Positions 1 to 6,644 of a DNA stretch of 8,661 nt are shown in pieces. The stretch comes from Flavobacteriales bacterium (GTDB lineage Bacteria; Bacteroidota; Bacteroidia; Flavobacteriales_F; PHOS-HE28). A program made the position numbers and the translations under genes. Within the stretch, counting starts at the first letter, position 1; each line of letters opens with the position of its first letter. The DNA is taken from positions 1-8,661 of the forward strand of contig JADZGG010000306.1 of assembly GCA_020854015.1 (NCBI GenBank). The letters are read 5' to 3'. The notes below the pieces were generated by a model. The model ran no database searches and had not been told where the DNA came from. It saw only the letters and a program-made list of their open reading frames with translations.

Positions 1-1
1 G

Positions 2-46
2 GAGGCGTTGATCGAGGCCAAGGAGAAGGACATTCTGAAGGTCTGA
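2..46 (+). CDS. frr: 3' end of a gene, probably ribosome recycling factor (partial)
   Basis: Only the last 14 codons and a TGA stop (44-46) are inside the window; the gene starts upstream. The visible tail reads EALIEAKEKDILKV. The acidic/lysine-rich ending with a KEKDI-type motif followed by two or three hydrophobic or basic residues resembles the C-terminal helix of ribosome recycling factor. That protein works with EF-G to split the post-termination ribosome in the cytoplasm, and many bacterial versions end in a KEKEIM-like motif. The identification rests on a very short tail remembered from the family, so another coiled-coil C-terminus is possible. A repeat hairpin and an intrinsic terminator follow the stop, so this is the last gene of its transcript. 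Confidence 0.5.
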   Translation, partial: EALIEAKEKDILKV

Positions 47-52
47 CATCTC

Positions 53-80
53 CGCGACTCCGGGTCAGGCCCGGAGTGAC
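53..80 (+). repeat. 28-base hairpin repeat, copy R1
   Basis: This is a palindromic unit: CGCG, an 8-base arm (57-64, ACTCCGGG), a 5-base loop (65-69, TCAGG), a perfectly complementary arm (70-77) and then GAC. It lies six bases after the upstream stop codon and before the intrinsic terminator, so it should be transcribed in the 3' UTR of the upstream gene. It differs from copy R3 at only two positions. These are paired with each other in the stem (C-G here, T-A in R3), so the fold is kept. Confidence 0.85.
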
Positions 81-91
81 AACAGTGGTTC

Positions 92-130
92 ATAGCAAGG
101 GCGGTGCAAAGCACCGCCCTTGCTATTTTT
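92..130 (+). terminator. Strong rho-independent terminator
   Basis: A perfect 16-base-pair stem (92-107 with 111-126) closes an AAA loop (108-110), and a run of T follows (126-130). The GC-rich stem, tiny loop and T-tract are what an intrinsic terminator needs. It ends transcription from the gene whose stop codon is at 44-46 and separates it from the GIY-YIG unit. Confidence 0.92.
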
Positions 131-131
131 G
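124..131 (+). promoter_or_regulatory. Candidate Bacteroidota -7 box in the terminator tail
   Basis: The eight bases TATTTTTG match the TAnnTTTG consensus of the Bacteroidota primary sigma factor exactly. A start about seven bases downstream would fall at roughly 138, the first base of repeat R2, giving a leader of about 40 bases that opens with the R2 hairpin. No convincing -33 TTG element sits about 20 bases upstream, and the match lies in a terminator T-tract where such strings arise by chance. Confidence 0.25.
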
Positions 132-137
132 GAATAT

Positions 138-165
138 GTCATTCCGGCCTTGAGCCGGAATCGCG
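138..165 (-). repeat. 28-base hairpin repeat, copy R2 (inverted relative to R1 and R3)
   Basis: Read on the minus strand, this unit matches R3 at 25 of 28 positions. The arms (141-148 and 154-161 on the plus strand) are perfectly complementary around a 5-base loop. Of the three differences from R3, two are the paired bases closing the loop (C-G in R2, G-C in R3), which is a compensatory swap; the third is in the loop. It ends 12 bases before the start codon of the GIY-YIG gene and so forms the left inverted arm of the nuclease unit. Confidence 0.85.
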
Positions 166-170
166 AAAGG
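165..170 (+). promoter_or_regulatory. Ribosome binding site of the GIY-YIG gene
   Basis: GAAAGG lies seven bases before the ATG at 178 and is one of the clearer Shine-Dalgarno-like sites in the window. It begins on the last base of repeat R2. An R2 hairpin in the mRNA would therefore abut the ribosome binding site and could affect its access. It supports 178 as the start. Confidence 0.45.
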
Positions 171-177
171 TCTGATC

Positions 178-579
178 ATGCGCGCGCATCAATACTGGGT
201 GTACATCGTTGCCAACAAGGGCAACACCGTGGTGTACATCGGTGTGACCAATGACATCGAGCGAAGGCTGTTCGAGCACCGGACCGGCGATAGCGCGAGC
301 GCGTTCGCCTGGCGGTATCAGTGTTGGAAGCTGGTCTATCTGGAGGAGTTCAATGACATCCGTGCTGGCATCCGGCGAGAGAAGCAGCTCAAGAACTGGG
401 AACGGGAGTGGAAGGATGCACTGATCGGGACCGAGAACCCGGAATGGAGCGAGCTTAGCGCGGACTGGGACTACACGGGCTGGTACGATCCGAAGGACCC
501 TCCTCCGGGCTACTACCAGCAGCACGTAAAAGAGATGTGGGGTGGGCCGGCACGCGATTCCGGGTCAGGCCCGGAATGA
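178..579 (+). CDS. Small GIY-YIG nuclease (YhbQ/COG2827-like)
   Basis: This 133-residue protein is a single GIY-YIG domain followed by a short tail. The split motif is visible as VYI (8-10) and YIG (20-22). It is followed by the ERR/EH helix (R29, R30, H34), the catalytic-type glutamate E68 in REKQLKNW, and N73/W74. The family folds like the UvrC and homing-endonuclease catalytic domains and cuts DNA using a metal bound by the glutamate; the role of these small stand-alone versions is poorly known. The usual core is about 80-100 residues. Here a tail rich in W, Y, P and G (about 94-125) follows, and the last eight residues (RDSGSGPE) and stop are encoded by repeat R3. Inverted repeats on both sides suggest a repeat-associated or mobile unit, which is an inference. 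The radical SAM gene converges 17 bases beyond its stop. Confidence 0.88.
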   Translation: MRAHQYWVYIVANKGNTVVYIGVTNDIERRLFEHRTGDSASAFAWRYQCWKLVYLEEFNDIRAGIRREKQLKNWEREWKDALIGTENPEWSELSADWDYTGWYDPKDPPPGYYQQHVKEMWGGPARDSGSGPE

Positions 580-580
580 C
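553..580 (+). repeat. 28-base hairpin repeat, copy R3, overlapping the nuclease stop codon
   Basis: It has the same build as R1: CGCG, arm ATTCCGGG (557-564), loop TCAGG (565-569), perfect complementary arm (570-577), then GAC. It lies inside the 3' end of the GIY-YIG reading frame and provides its final eight codons and the TGA (577-579). It is inverted relative to R2 on the other side of the gene. There is no T-tract after it, so it is not a classical intrinsic terminator, although it could protect or define the mRNA 3' end. Confidence 0.87.
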
Positions 581-588
581 ATCGTGGG

Positions 589-609
589 GGTGTGGGCTAC
601 GCCCACACC
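589..609. terminator. Perfect hairpin at a convergent gene junction, possible bidirectional terminator
   Basis: The arms 589-597 and 601-609 are perfectly complementary over nine bases around the three-base loop TAC. Bases 597-599, straddling the stem-loop edge, are the complement of the radical SAM stop codon TAG, so the hairpin covers the last codons and stop of that gene. It lies nine bases after R3, so transcripts from either side meet two hairpins in a row. No T-run follows on either strand, so the terminator role is inferred from position. Confidence 0.45.
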
Positions 610-1631
610 GGTGAGCCCTCGGAACAATTCCGGCACATTTCAATGCTGCTGCGCGACTTGAACAGTGAGCGGCGGAAGTCGTTGTAGGCTTCGCTGTTCC
701 ATACGTCGCGGAAGGTCTGCGTGCGCAGGTCGCCGAGCACGTGGTGTGCGTCCTTGTCGAAGCAGCAGGGCACCACGCGGCCGTCCCAGGTGATGACGCA
801 ACTGTGCCACATCTTCCAGCAGCGGTCGTCCAACGCGTTCTTCACCTCCCAAATGCCGTTCGCATTGCGGCGATAGCGCGCATACTTGTCCTGCGTGGGG
901 ATCAGCGGGTGGTCGTCCTTGGGCTCGTAGATCTGGGCGGTCTTCAGCCAGAGGTCGTCCACACCGATGCGTTTCGCCAAGGCGCGGGCCTCGGGGATCT
1001 GGTGTTCATTGGGGCGCACCACGAGGTATTGGAACACCACATGGGGCGTGCTGCTCTTCAACTTCTTCTTCCACTTCACGATCCGCTCGGCGCCTTCGAT
1101 CACCTTGGCCAGGTCCCCTTCCTTTCGGTAGGCGGAATAGGTCTCCTGCGTGGTGCCATCGAGCGAGATGATCAGGCGGGAGAGCCCGCTGCGCACCGTG
1201 GCCTCCGCCTTCGTCTCGTCAAGAAAGTGGGCGTTGGTGCTGGTGGCGGTGTACAGACCCTTGCCCCGTGCATGCGCCACCATGTCCAGGACGCCGGGGT
1301 TAATGAAGGGCTCGCCCTGGAAATAGAAGGTGAGGCCCCAGAGGTCCGGTGCCAGCTCGTCGATCACGCGGTTGAAGAGGTCCTGCTTCAGGTTGCCGGT
1401 GGGGCGGGTGAAGCTGCGCAGGCCGCTGGGACATTCAGGGCAGCGAAGGTTGCAGGCGGTGGTGGGCTCGAAGGCGATGCTGATGGGCAGGCCCCGCATC
1501 CGAGGCTCCTTCGTTCGGCTAGCCTCACGGAAGCTGCTCCAGATGCGGTATGCGTTGTTGGCCCGCCGACCGGTCAAGGAGCGCGCCCACAATGCGCCAT
1601 CGCGCAGGGGAGCAAGGGGATGCAGAGCCAT
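597..1631 (-). CDS. Radical SAM protein with C-terminal SPASM domain
   Basis: This is a 344-residue iron-sulfur enzyme, probably cytoplasmic. Near the N-terminus the radical SAM cluster motif CNLRCPEC is present (C60, C64, C67), followed by the glycine-rich FYFQGEP segment (about 102-108) that contacts S-adenosylmethionine. The C-terminal part has a SPASM-type cysteine set (C271, C278, C289, C290, C333, C336) around VITWDGRVVPCCF, expected to hold one or two auxiliary clusters. SPASM proteins include peptide maturases (PqqE, AlbA, anSME) and other modifying enzymes; nothing here fixes the substrate. The ATG at 1631 is preferred over one 30 bases upstream because MALHPLAPLRDG leads straight into the conserved region and leaves room for a divergent promoter. 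No strong Shine-Dalgarno is visible. No candidate precursor peptide gene is seen beside it. The gene is divergent from the DUF5686 gene. Confidence 0.87.
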   Translation of the reverse strand: MALHPLAPLRDGALWARSLTGRRANNAYRIWSSFREASRTKEPRMRGLPISIAFEPTTACNLRCPECPSGLRSFTRPTGNLKQDLFNRVIDELAPDLWGLTFYFQGEPFINPGVLDMVAHARGKGLYTATSTNAHFLDETKAEATVRSGLSRLIISLDGTTQETYSAYRKEGDLAKVIEGAERIVKWKKKLKSSTPHVVFQYLVVRPNEHQIPEARALAKRIGVDDLWLKTAQIYEPKDDHPLIPTQDKYARYRRNANGIWEVKNALDDRCWKMWHSCVITWDGRVVPCCFDKDAHHVLGDLRTQTFRDVWNSEAYNDFRRSLFKSRSSIEMCRNCSEGSPVWA

Positions 1632-1717
1632 GGAAGTGCCGCAAGTTAGACGGCCCGTCACCGGAAGGGATGTGTTCGCTTCGTGTGCTGTTACTTTCCG
1701 GGGGGCTCCACCGTCCC
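1632..1717. promoter_or_regulatory. Divergent intergenic region between radical SAM and DUF5686 genes
   Basis: The 86 bases between the two chosen start codons must hold the promoters for both divergent genes. I see only weak resemblance to the Bacteroidota -7 element: TAACTTG on the minus strand about 15 bases before the radical SAM start, and TACTTTCC on the plus strand about 20 bases before the other gene. A GGGGGG tract (1700-1705) could act as a weak ribosome binding site for the plus-strand gene. Position carries this call more than motif. Confidence 0.35.
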
Positions 1718-4162
1718 ATGGACAACCCCTTGCTGCGCATGCGAACCTTGCTCCTCGTTTTCTGCCTTCTTCCGACCCTCTTCATCCACGCCCAATCGGT
1801 CATCACCGGTCGGGTCCTTGACAGCCGAAGCCAGGAGCCCCTCGCTTTCGTGTCCGTCCTGGTCGTGGGCGAACGTGAAGGAACCACCACGGACATCGAT
1901 GGCAAGTTCAGTTTGCGCGTGGCCCGACTACCGGCCCGTCTTCGCCTCAGTTACGTGGGCTATACCGCACTGGAGATCGACGGTGACGGGCAGGCCCCCA
2001 TCACCATACGCATGGTGGAATCCGTAGCGGAGCTGAAGGCCTTGGAGATCCTCCCCACGGAGAACCCTGCGCACCGCATCATCAAACGGACCATCGCCAA
2101 CCGCAAGGCCAACGACGGCATGCGGGAGCGAGCCCACCGCTACACCAGTTACAGCAAGACCATCTTCACGGCGGAGATGGATACGGCCCTGCTGGCCGAT
2201 ACGGCCCGTATGGCCGCGTTGGACACCAGCGAACGCGCGACGATCGATTTCTTCGAGAGCCAGTACCTCTTCTTGATGGAGAGCGCCACGCGCAAGAGCT
2301 TCATTCCCCCGGCCGCGGAGAAGGAGGAAGTGCTGGCCATGCGGGTGAGCGGCCTGAAGGACCCTTCGTTCCTGGCGCTGGCAGCCCAGACCAAGACCTT
2401 CAGCATCTACGAGCCGCAGATCGTCATCAGCCAGAAGACCTATCTCGGACCGCTCGCGCCTGCAAGCACCAACAAGTACCTCTTCCTGTTGGAGGACACG
2501 CTCTACCAAGGTGCTGACAGTGTGTATGTGATCAGCTACAAGCCGCGTAGCCGGACCAATTTCGATGGGTTGAAAGGTCTGCTCTACATCAACACCAACG
2601 GGTACGCTGTGCAGAACGTGACCGCCGAGGCCGCCGAGCGGGAAGATGGGTTCAGCATCCGTTTCCAGCAGCTGCATGAGAAGGTCCAAGGCAAAGCCTG
2701 GTTCCCTACCCAGCTGAACGCTTTCATCTATCTGGACAACGTGTCCGTGGGCATCGGCAAGCCTTACGGGGTGGGCCGCACCTACTTGAAGGAGATCGAG
2801 CTCGACGCGGACATCGAGCGCAAGGAGCTACGCGGCCCGGAACTGGTGATGGACCGCATGAGCACCCGCCAATCCGACGATTTCTGGAACGCCTTGCGAA
2901 CGGATAGCCTGGATGCCAAGGACCTGAGGACCTACCACACCATCGATAGCATCGGAGAGGCCGAGGACCTGGACAAGAAGGTGAAATGGCTGAGCGCGCT
3001 CACCACCGGTCGTCTGCCCATCGGTCCGGTCGACCTGCTGTTGGACAAGGTGCTGCGCTACAACGGCTATGAGGGCCTGCGGCTGGGTGCCGGACTGGCG
3101 ACGAACGACCGGCTCACGCGCTATGCCTCGTTGGGCGGCTATTTCGGCTATGGATTCAAGGACGAGGCCTGGAAATACGGTGGATTCCTTTCGATCAAGC
3201 CTTGGTACGGCCGTGACATTTCCCTGAAGCTGTTCCACGAGAACGATGTGGTGGAGAGCGGGGGAGTGGCCTTCGACGGCCCGAAGCGCTGGATCAGCAC
3301 GGAGAGCACCCGCCTGATCTACGTGAACCGCATGGACCGTAGTGAGCGCACCGGTGCACAGGCCGCTTTCCGTGTGGGCAGCGCCCTGAAGTTCTGGGTA
3401 GGCACCGAGCGCGAACTGCGCATCAACGACATCGGTTACGAGTACGCCACATCGGCGGGGGAAGGAGTCACGGTGTTGACCAACGAGTTCCTGACCGGGG
3501 GAGTGACCCTGGGTGCTCGGTTCGCTTTCCGTGAGCGGATCGCCCGCTTACCGGACCGCGAAGTATCGCTCGGGACGAAATGGCCGGTCCTTTCCGTGAG
3601 CGCCTTCCGGTCCTTCGTTGGGCTCTGGGAGGGGGAATTGGAGACCTGGCGGGTGAACGCCAGCATTGACAAGGTCTTCCACATCCGGCTGTTCGGTGAC
3701 CTGAGCCTGCGCCTTATGGGCGGTATCGCCGACCCGAACGCCCCCTATAGCTACCTCTACAACATGCGCGGCACCAATGGCGGTGGTACCAAAGAGGACC
3801 CCGGGCTCCTTCTGGCGTCTGACAATACCTTCCAGACCATGGTGGCCAACGAGTTCCTGGCCGACCGCTATGCCGCCTTCCACCTGAAGCACAGCTTCGG
3901 TACCCTGCTGGTCAAGGGCAAGTACTTCAAGCCGCGCCCAGGTGTTGTGTACAACGCGGGCATCGGCGACCTGACCACGCCTTTGAACCACCGTGGCTAT
4001 TCTTTCAATGCCCTGAAGGACCCGTTCCTTGAGGCAGGCGTGGTGGTGGACAATATCCTTGGCGGCGTCGGGGTGGGAGCCTATTACCGTCACGGACCTT
4101 ACGCTTATGCGGAAGCCAGCGACAATTTCGTGTTCAAGGTCACCAGCAGCTTCACCTTCTGA
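1718..4162 (+). CDS. Outer-membrane protein: CarboxypepD_reg-like domain plus DUF5686 beta-barrel
   Basis: From the ATG at 1718 this is an 814-residue exported protein. Residues 1-25 form a signal peptide (RMRTLLLVFCLLPTLFIHA, then QS). Next comes a carboxypeptidase-regulatory-like beta-sandwich (about 28-100: VITGRVLDSRSQEPLAFVSV, TTDIDGKFSL, LSYVGY), as in the N-termini of SusC/TonB-dependent proteins. The rest matches DUF5686, including ENPAHRIIKRTIANRK, the FW...RTYHTIDSIGE...LDKK segment, GRLPIGPVDL and NGYEGLRLG. Many aromatic alternating strands follow, and the last residues are SSFTF, a typical barrel C-terminus. The length fits the family. Its function is unknown; the architecture implies an outer-membrane barrel. 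The frame is open back to 1550, but that extension would overlap the divergent gene and bury the signal peptide. The ATG at 1739 is an equally good alternative start, giving MRTLLL directly. Confidence 0.88.
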   Translation: MDNPLLRMRTLLLVFCLLPTLFIHAQSVITGRVLDSRSQEPLAFVSVLVVGEREGTTTDIDGKFSLRVARLPARLRLSYVGYTALEIDGDGQAPITIRMVESVAELKALEILPTENPAHRIIKRTIANRKANDGMRERAHRYTSYSKTIFTAEMDTALLADTARMAALDTSERATIDFFESQYLFLMESATRKSFIPPAAEKEEVLAMRVSGLKDPSFLALAAQTKTFSIYEPQIVISQKTYLGPLAPASTNKYLFLLEDTLYQGADSVYVISYKPRSRTNFDGLKGLLYINTNGYAVQNVTAEAAEREDGFSIRFQQLHEKVQGKAWFPTQLNAFIYLDNVSVGIGKPYGVGRTYLKEIELDADIERKELRGPELVMDRMSTRQSDDFWNALRTDSLDAKDLRTYHTIDSIGEAEDLDKKVKWLSALTTGRLPIGPVDLLLDKVLRYNGYEGLRLGAGLATNDRLTRYASLGGYFGYGFKDEAWKYGGFLSIKPWYGRDISLKLFHENDVVESGGVAFDGPKRWISTESTRLIYVNRMDRSERTGAQAAFRVGSALKFWVGTERELRINDIGYEYATSAGEGVTVLTNEFLTGGVTLGARFAFRERIARLPDREVSLGTKWPVLSVSAFRSFVGLWEGELETWRVNASIDKVFHIRLFGDLSLRLMGGIADPNAPYSYLYNMRGTNGGGTKEDPGLLLASDNTFQTMVANEFLADRYAAFHLKHSFGTLLVKGKYFKPRPGVVYNAGIGDLTTPLNHRGYSFNALKDPFLEAGVVVDNILGGVGVGAYYRHGPYAYAEASDNFVFKVTSSFTF

Positions 4163-4247
4163 GCGGAACGGTCAGGATTGCTCCGGCATTTCGCACCTTT
4201 GTCCGCAGTCGGCCTAACCTCCAGGTCGAAACCCTTGGATAACCTAG
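4163..4247 (+). promoter_or_regulatory. Gap before the exporter cluster, possible promoter region
   Basis: There are 85 bases between the DUF5686 stop and the exporter ATG. CACCTTTG (4194-4201) resembles the TAnnTTTG element with one mismatch, and a TTG lies at 4178-4180. The 13-base spacing is too short for a normal -33/-7 pair. No hairpin with a T-run is visible, so read-through from the DUF5686 gene into the cluster is possible. Confidence 0.2.
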
Positions 4248-6644
4248 ATGTGGGCCTGGCTCGCTAGTCGTGTATTACGCAATCGCATCGGGATCCTTGT
4301 GCTCCTGGCGCTTGTCACGGCCTTCCTGGGCTGGGAGATGAAGAACGTGGAGGTGAGCTACAAGTTCGGTGGCTTGCTTCCTAAGGATGACAGCGCTTTC
4401 GTTCAGTATGAGGAGCTTCTTTCCAAGTTCTCCGAGGATGGGAATGTCATCGTGCTCGGGGTGAAGGATCCAACGCTCTATAGGCTGGACAACTTCCGGG
4501 AATGGTACCGGCTTGGACTCGACCTGAAGGCACAGCCCGGCGTGGACTCAGTGTTCTCCGAGGCCCACATCTTCGATCTCGTCCGGAACGATAGCCTGCA
4601 GCGGTTCATGTTGGACGCGTTGGTAAAACGTGAACCAACGAGCCAGGCCGAGGTGGACAGCATCGTGCTGCGCGTGCGTTCTCTGCCCTTCTACGACGGG
4701 TTGTTGTACAACGACAGTTCTGGTGCCAGTTTGATGATGGTGTTCGTGAACGCCGCGCGCTTCAATAGCGAGGACCGTGGCGATATGGTGGACCTTATCC
4801 AGGCGCGCGTTGACTCCTTCGCGCAGGGGCGCTTCAAGGTGTACCATAGCGGCCTACCCTTCATCCGCACAGTGGTCACCGAGCGCACCCGCAGTGAGCT
4901 GCGCATGTTCGTGGGTCTCATGGTGCTTACGGTCTCACTTCTACTGCTCCTGTTCTTCAAGTCGTGGCGCGTGATGTTCGTGTGCCTTACGGTGGTGGCC
5001 GTAGGCGTGGTGTGGGCCGTGGGGTCCATTGGGCTGCTAGGTTACAAACTCACTTCGGTGATGGCGGTGATCCCCCCATTGATCATCGTCATCGGCATTC
5101 CCAACTGCATCTTTCTGATCAATAAGTACCACACGGAATTCTCAACGCACGGTAATCGGATCAAAGCCCTCAGCCGGGTGATCTATCGGGTGGGCAACGC
5201 CTCGTTCATCACCAACGCCACCACGGCCGCGGGATTCGCCACGTTCATCGTCACCTACAGCGATGTCCTCAAACAGTTCGGGGTCATCGCCTCCGTGAAC
5301 ATCATGGCCATGTTCGTGCTGAGCATCCTGTTGGTGCCCATCCTGTTCAGTTACCAGAGCGATCCAGAGAAGCGGCACCTCGCCCACCTTGAGCGCCGGT
5401 GGGTGGACCGCAGCACGGCCATGCTGATCCACATCGTGCAGTACAGGCGACCGGCCGTTTACATGAGCACGCTCCTGCTCGTAGCCGTCGGGTTGTTCGG
5501 CGCCTCCAAGCTGAAGAACGAGAGCCATGTGGTGGACGACCTGCCTGCGGATGATCCGGTGATGCACGATCTGCGCTTCTTTGAGGAAGAGTTTCATGGC
5601 GTGATGCCGTTGGAGCTGATGGTGGACACGCGCAAGAAGGGCCACGCTCTGAAGGATGTGAACCTGAAACGCATCGTGGAGTTGCAGGACACCTTGGCCA
5701 CGCACCCCGAACTATCGCGCTCACTCTCCATCGCCGATGCCGTCAAGTTCACCAAGCAGGCCTTCTATGGTGGTGACCCCGAGCGGTACGAGCTGTTGAA
5801 GAGCAGTGAGAAGTCCTTCATCCTGCCATACGTGGAGAACGCCCAGGGTCAGGGTGGTCTGGCCAAGGCCTTCGTTGATGAGGACCGCCAGAGCACACGC
5901 ATCACCGTGCAGGTGGCCGATGTGGGCACGGCCCGTATGGACGTGCTGATGGCGGAGCTCCGCACGCAGGTGGATTCCATATTCGACCCCGCCAAATACC
6001 GCGTCATCCTCAGTGGCACCAGCGTGGTGTTCCTGGAGGGCAGCAAATACATGGTGCAGAACCTGATCATTTCGCTGATCATGGCGGTGATCCTCATCGC
6101 CGCGCTGATGGCGCTGCTCTTCAATTCCGCCCGCATGGTGGTGGTGTCTCTGATCCCGAACATCGTTCCGCTCATCGCCACCGCCGGCCTCATGGGCTAC
6201 CTGGGGGTGCCGATCAAGCCAAGCACCTTGCTGGTATTCAGCATCGCCCTGGGCATCGCGGTGGACGATGCCATCCACTACCTCTCCAAGTACCGACATG
6301 AGCTGAAGGCCACAAAGCATAACCTGAAGGAGTCGGTGCTGAACGCGATCCGTGAGGCTGGCGTGAGTATGATCTATACTTCGGTGGTGTTGTTCTGCGG
6401 GTTCAGCCTGTTCGTGTTCTCCGATTTCGGCGGCACCCAGGCTCTGGGCCTTCTGGTGTCCTTCACGCTGCTGGTGGCCATGTTCACCAATCTCATCATC
6501 CTTCCTTCCCTGCTCCTCAGCTTCGAGAAGGTCATCACCACCAAGTCCTTCGAAGAGCCCTTGCTCGAGATCTTGGACGAAGAGGACGACATCAACGTGG
6601 AGGACCTGCGGATCGAGAAGCGTAACGATGAATTGGACGCATGA
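4248..6644 (+). CDS. RND superfamily / MMPL-family exporter
   Basis: This is a 798-residue inner-membrane protein with the duplicated RND plan. TM1 (about 12-30) is followed by a periplasmic loop to about 215 and five helices (about 218-368). TM7 (403-420) is followed by a second loop to about 600 and five helices (about 603-758), then an acidic cytoplasmic tail (about 760-798, EILDEEDDINVEDLRIEKRNDELDA). Family members (MmpL, HpnN and patched-like proteins) move lipids or other hydrophobic compounds using the proton gradient. The proton-relay-type aspartates occur in the second half (GIAVDDAIHYLSKY, D673/D674). The equivalent place in the first half reads GIPNCIFLINKY, with P285/N286 in their place. 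The substrate is unknown. The start at 4248 puts TM1 at the proper distance, and no strong Shine-Dalgarno is seen. Its stop overlaps the next start (ATGA), so the two are probably co-translated. Confidence 0.9.
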   Translation: MWAWLASRVLRNRIGILVLLALVTAFLGWEMKNVEVSYKFGGLLPKDDSAFVQYEELLSKFSEDGNVIVLGVKDPTLYRLDNFREWYRLGLDLKAQPGVDSVFSEAHIFDLVRNDSLQRFMLDALVKREPTSQAEVDSIVLRVRSLPFYDGLLYNDSSGASLMMVFVNAARFNSEDRGDMVDLIQARVDSFAQGRFKVYHSGLPFIRTVVTERTRSELRMFVGLMVLTVSLLLLLFFKSWRVMFVCLTVVAVGVVWAVGSIGLLGYKLTSVMAVIPPLIIVIGIPNCIFLINKYHTEFSTHGNRIKALSRVIYRVGNASFITNATTAAGFATFIVTYSDVLKQFGVIASVNIMAMFVLSILLVPILFSYQSDPEKRHLAHLERRWVDRSTAMLIHIVQYRRPAVYMSTLLLVAVGLFGASKLKNESHVVDDLPADDPVMHDLRFFEEEFHGVMPLELMVDTRKKGHALKDVNLKRIVELQDTLATHPELSRSLSIADAVKFTKQAFYGGDPERYELLKSSEKSFILPYVENAQGQGGLAKAFVDEDRQSTRITVQVADVGTARMDVLMAELRTQVDSIFDPAKYRVILSGTSVVFLEGSKYMVQNLIISLIMAVILIAALMALLFNSARMVVVSLIPNIVPLIATAGLMGYLGVPIKPSTLLVFSIALGIAVDDAIHYLSKYRHELKATKHNLKESVLNAIREAGVSMIYTSVVLFCGFSLFVFSDFGGTQALGLLVSFTLLVAMFTNLIILPSLLLSFEKVITTKSFEEPLLEILDEEDDINVEDLRIEKRNDELDA

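Noticed and set aside
178..189. Perfect 12-base palindrome ATGCGCGCGCAT at the nuclease start codon
   Set aside because: It would form only a four-base-pair stem with a four-base loop, and arises from simple GC alternation; not enough to call a regulatory site.
139..525. Minus-strand open frame opposite the GIY-YIG gene
   Set aside because: It is a shadow of the nuclease gene. Its only notable point is that it ends in repeat R2, which is explained by the repeat itself.
53..580. CRISPR array or RAYT/REP transposon
   Set aside because: The copies are irregularly spaced and in mixed orientation, with no uniform spacers, no Cas genes and no Y1 transposase motif (HUH) in the adjacent protein.
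741..1649. Long plus-strand open frame opposite the radical SAM gene
   Set aside because: Its translation has no family resemblance and is rich in H, G, A and V as expected from the reverse of a GC-rich gene; the minus-strand protein has clear motifs.
1550..1717. N-terminal extension of the DUF5686 reading frame
   Set aside because: It overlaps the divergent radical SAM gene, has no domain character, and would place the signal peptide internally.
4178..4201. TTG plus CACCTTTG as a promoter for the exporter cluster
   Set aside because: The spacing of 13 bases is too short and the -7 element has a mismatch; kept only as a low-confidence region note.
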